Below are positions 62,383 to 62,601 of a DNA stretch of 62,601 nt, one piece after another (position 1 is the stretch's first letter; the number at the start of each line of letters is the position of its first letter). The notes beneath the pieces were generated by a model. That model was not told where the DNA came from. It saw nothing but the letters and a program-made list of their open reading frames with translations, and searched no databases. Source of the stretch: Desulfobotulus pelophilus (lineage in GTDB: Bacteria; Desulfobacterota; Desulfobacteria; Desulfobacterales; ASO4-4); the NCBI RefSeq assembly GCF_026155325.1, contig NZ_JAPFPW010000018.1:1-62601 (forward strand). Direction: 5' to 3'. Position numbers and translations under genes: made by a program.

Positions 62383-62601
62383 AATCGAGCAGGATAGCGC
62401 AGAAGGCCCACTCTGCTGACGTCCTCTCACAAAACGGTGCGTACGGGCCTCGTCCACGGCTCCTGTTCCATCTTATCCCATTTTATGGGGAAAGTTCCTG
62501 TTTGTGCTTCGTTTCTTCATTCAATGCTTACTGCCTGTTCGCTCCGATTCTTCTGCGGAGGGAAGGCTCCTTTTATCCGTTTCCGGCAATATACGCCTTC
62601 G
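62383..62601 (-). mobile_element. 3' end of a group II intron (domains V-VI), 5' part outside the window
   Basis: On the minus strand GGAGCCGTGGACGAGGCCCG (62464-62445) continues to GTACGCACCGTTTTG. This closely resembles the 34-nt domain V hairpin, beginning GAGCCG and closing near CACGGTTC in intact introns; here the returning arm has a mismatch. Next is a GTGAGAGG-type linker, a CAGCAGA/TCTGC stem like domain VI, and CTCGATT ending near 62383, where I place the intron boundary. Upstream (62470-62601) two short open frames could be the tail of a maturase, but I cannot confirm it. Downstream of livF, in opposite orientation. Confidence 0.6.

Noticed and set aside
62517-62601. Short minus-strand open frames at the right edge as a maturase C terminus
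   Set aside because: Two frames are open for under 30 codons each and neither shows a recognisable maturase motif, so no coding call is made.

Overview
The window reads as chromosomal DNA of a Gram-negative anaerobe, most likely a Desulfobacterota (sulfate-reducer-type) bacterium. This is inferred from the gene mix: a Na+-translocating NADH:quinone reductase (Nqr), a CbiK cobaltochelatase, a FolE2/MptA GTP cyclohydrolase, LolA, TolC/RND efflux and a branched-chain amino acid (Liv) ABC transporter. No rRNA is present and the species cannot be named.

Layout. (1) Positions 1-18038, minus strand: four genes encoding exported or membrane-anchored proteins, in the order transglutaminase-like protein, 1,677-residue multidomain surface protein, secreted rhodanese-fold protein lacking catalytic cysteines, and a giant Rhs-type protein of more than 3,650 residues whose 3' end lies outside the window. 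The giant carries a 642-bp in-frame tandem repeat. (2) 18.3-20.0 kb: a CadC/SmtB-type repressor, a perfect 12-6-12 operator and an SO_0444-type metal efflux permease. (3) 20.3-24.5 kb, plus strand: HDOD protein, RibD-C reductase, PP-loop ATPase, family-2 glycosyltransferase and FolE2/MptA, a possible modified-pterin or other small-molecule pathway. (4) 24.49-24.82 kb: a 329-bp IS66-type MITE with an exact 8-bp target duplication. (5) 24.9-28.7 kb: a Zn/Mn ABC uptake system whose permease is fused to a DtxR/MntR-like domain. (6) 28.9-35.3 kb: nqrABCDEF, unusual because NqrA keeps two complete ferredoxin-type cysteine motifs and because a DUF2442 gene and an MNT nucleotidyltransferase gene sit between nqrD and nqrE. 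(7) 35.4-42.3 kb: a TolC-like protein fused to a periplasmic-binding-type domain, then an RND adaptor and pump, then initiator tRNA-Met with its terminator.

(8) 42.5-57.1 kb is mostly housekeeping: DUF1566 lipoprotein, OsmC, tgt, lolA, nadA, a PrcB-like lipoprotein, yebC, rlmE, radA, a PHP phosphoesterase, an MltB-type transglycosylase, a PLDc_N membrane protein, cbiK, a DUF3141 protein and NAD kinase. (9) 57.2-62.3 kb: livKHMGF with two strong hairpins between livK and livH. (10) The right edge holds what looks like the 3' end (domains V-VI) of a group II intron on the minus strand.

The parts most likely to hold undescribed biology are the four-gene giant surface cluster, the Fe-S-competent Nqr with its inserted toxin-antitoxin-type genes, and the RibD-C/PP-loop/GT2/FolE2 operon. 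All translations and motifs were read by eye; no database comparison was made.
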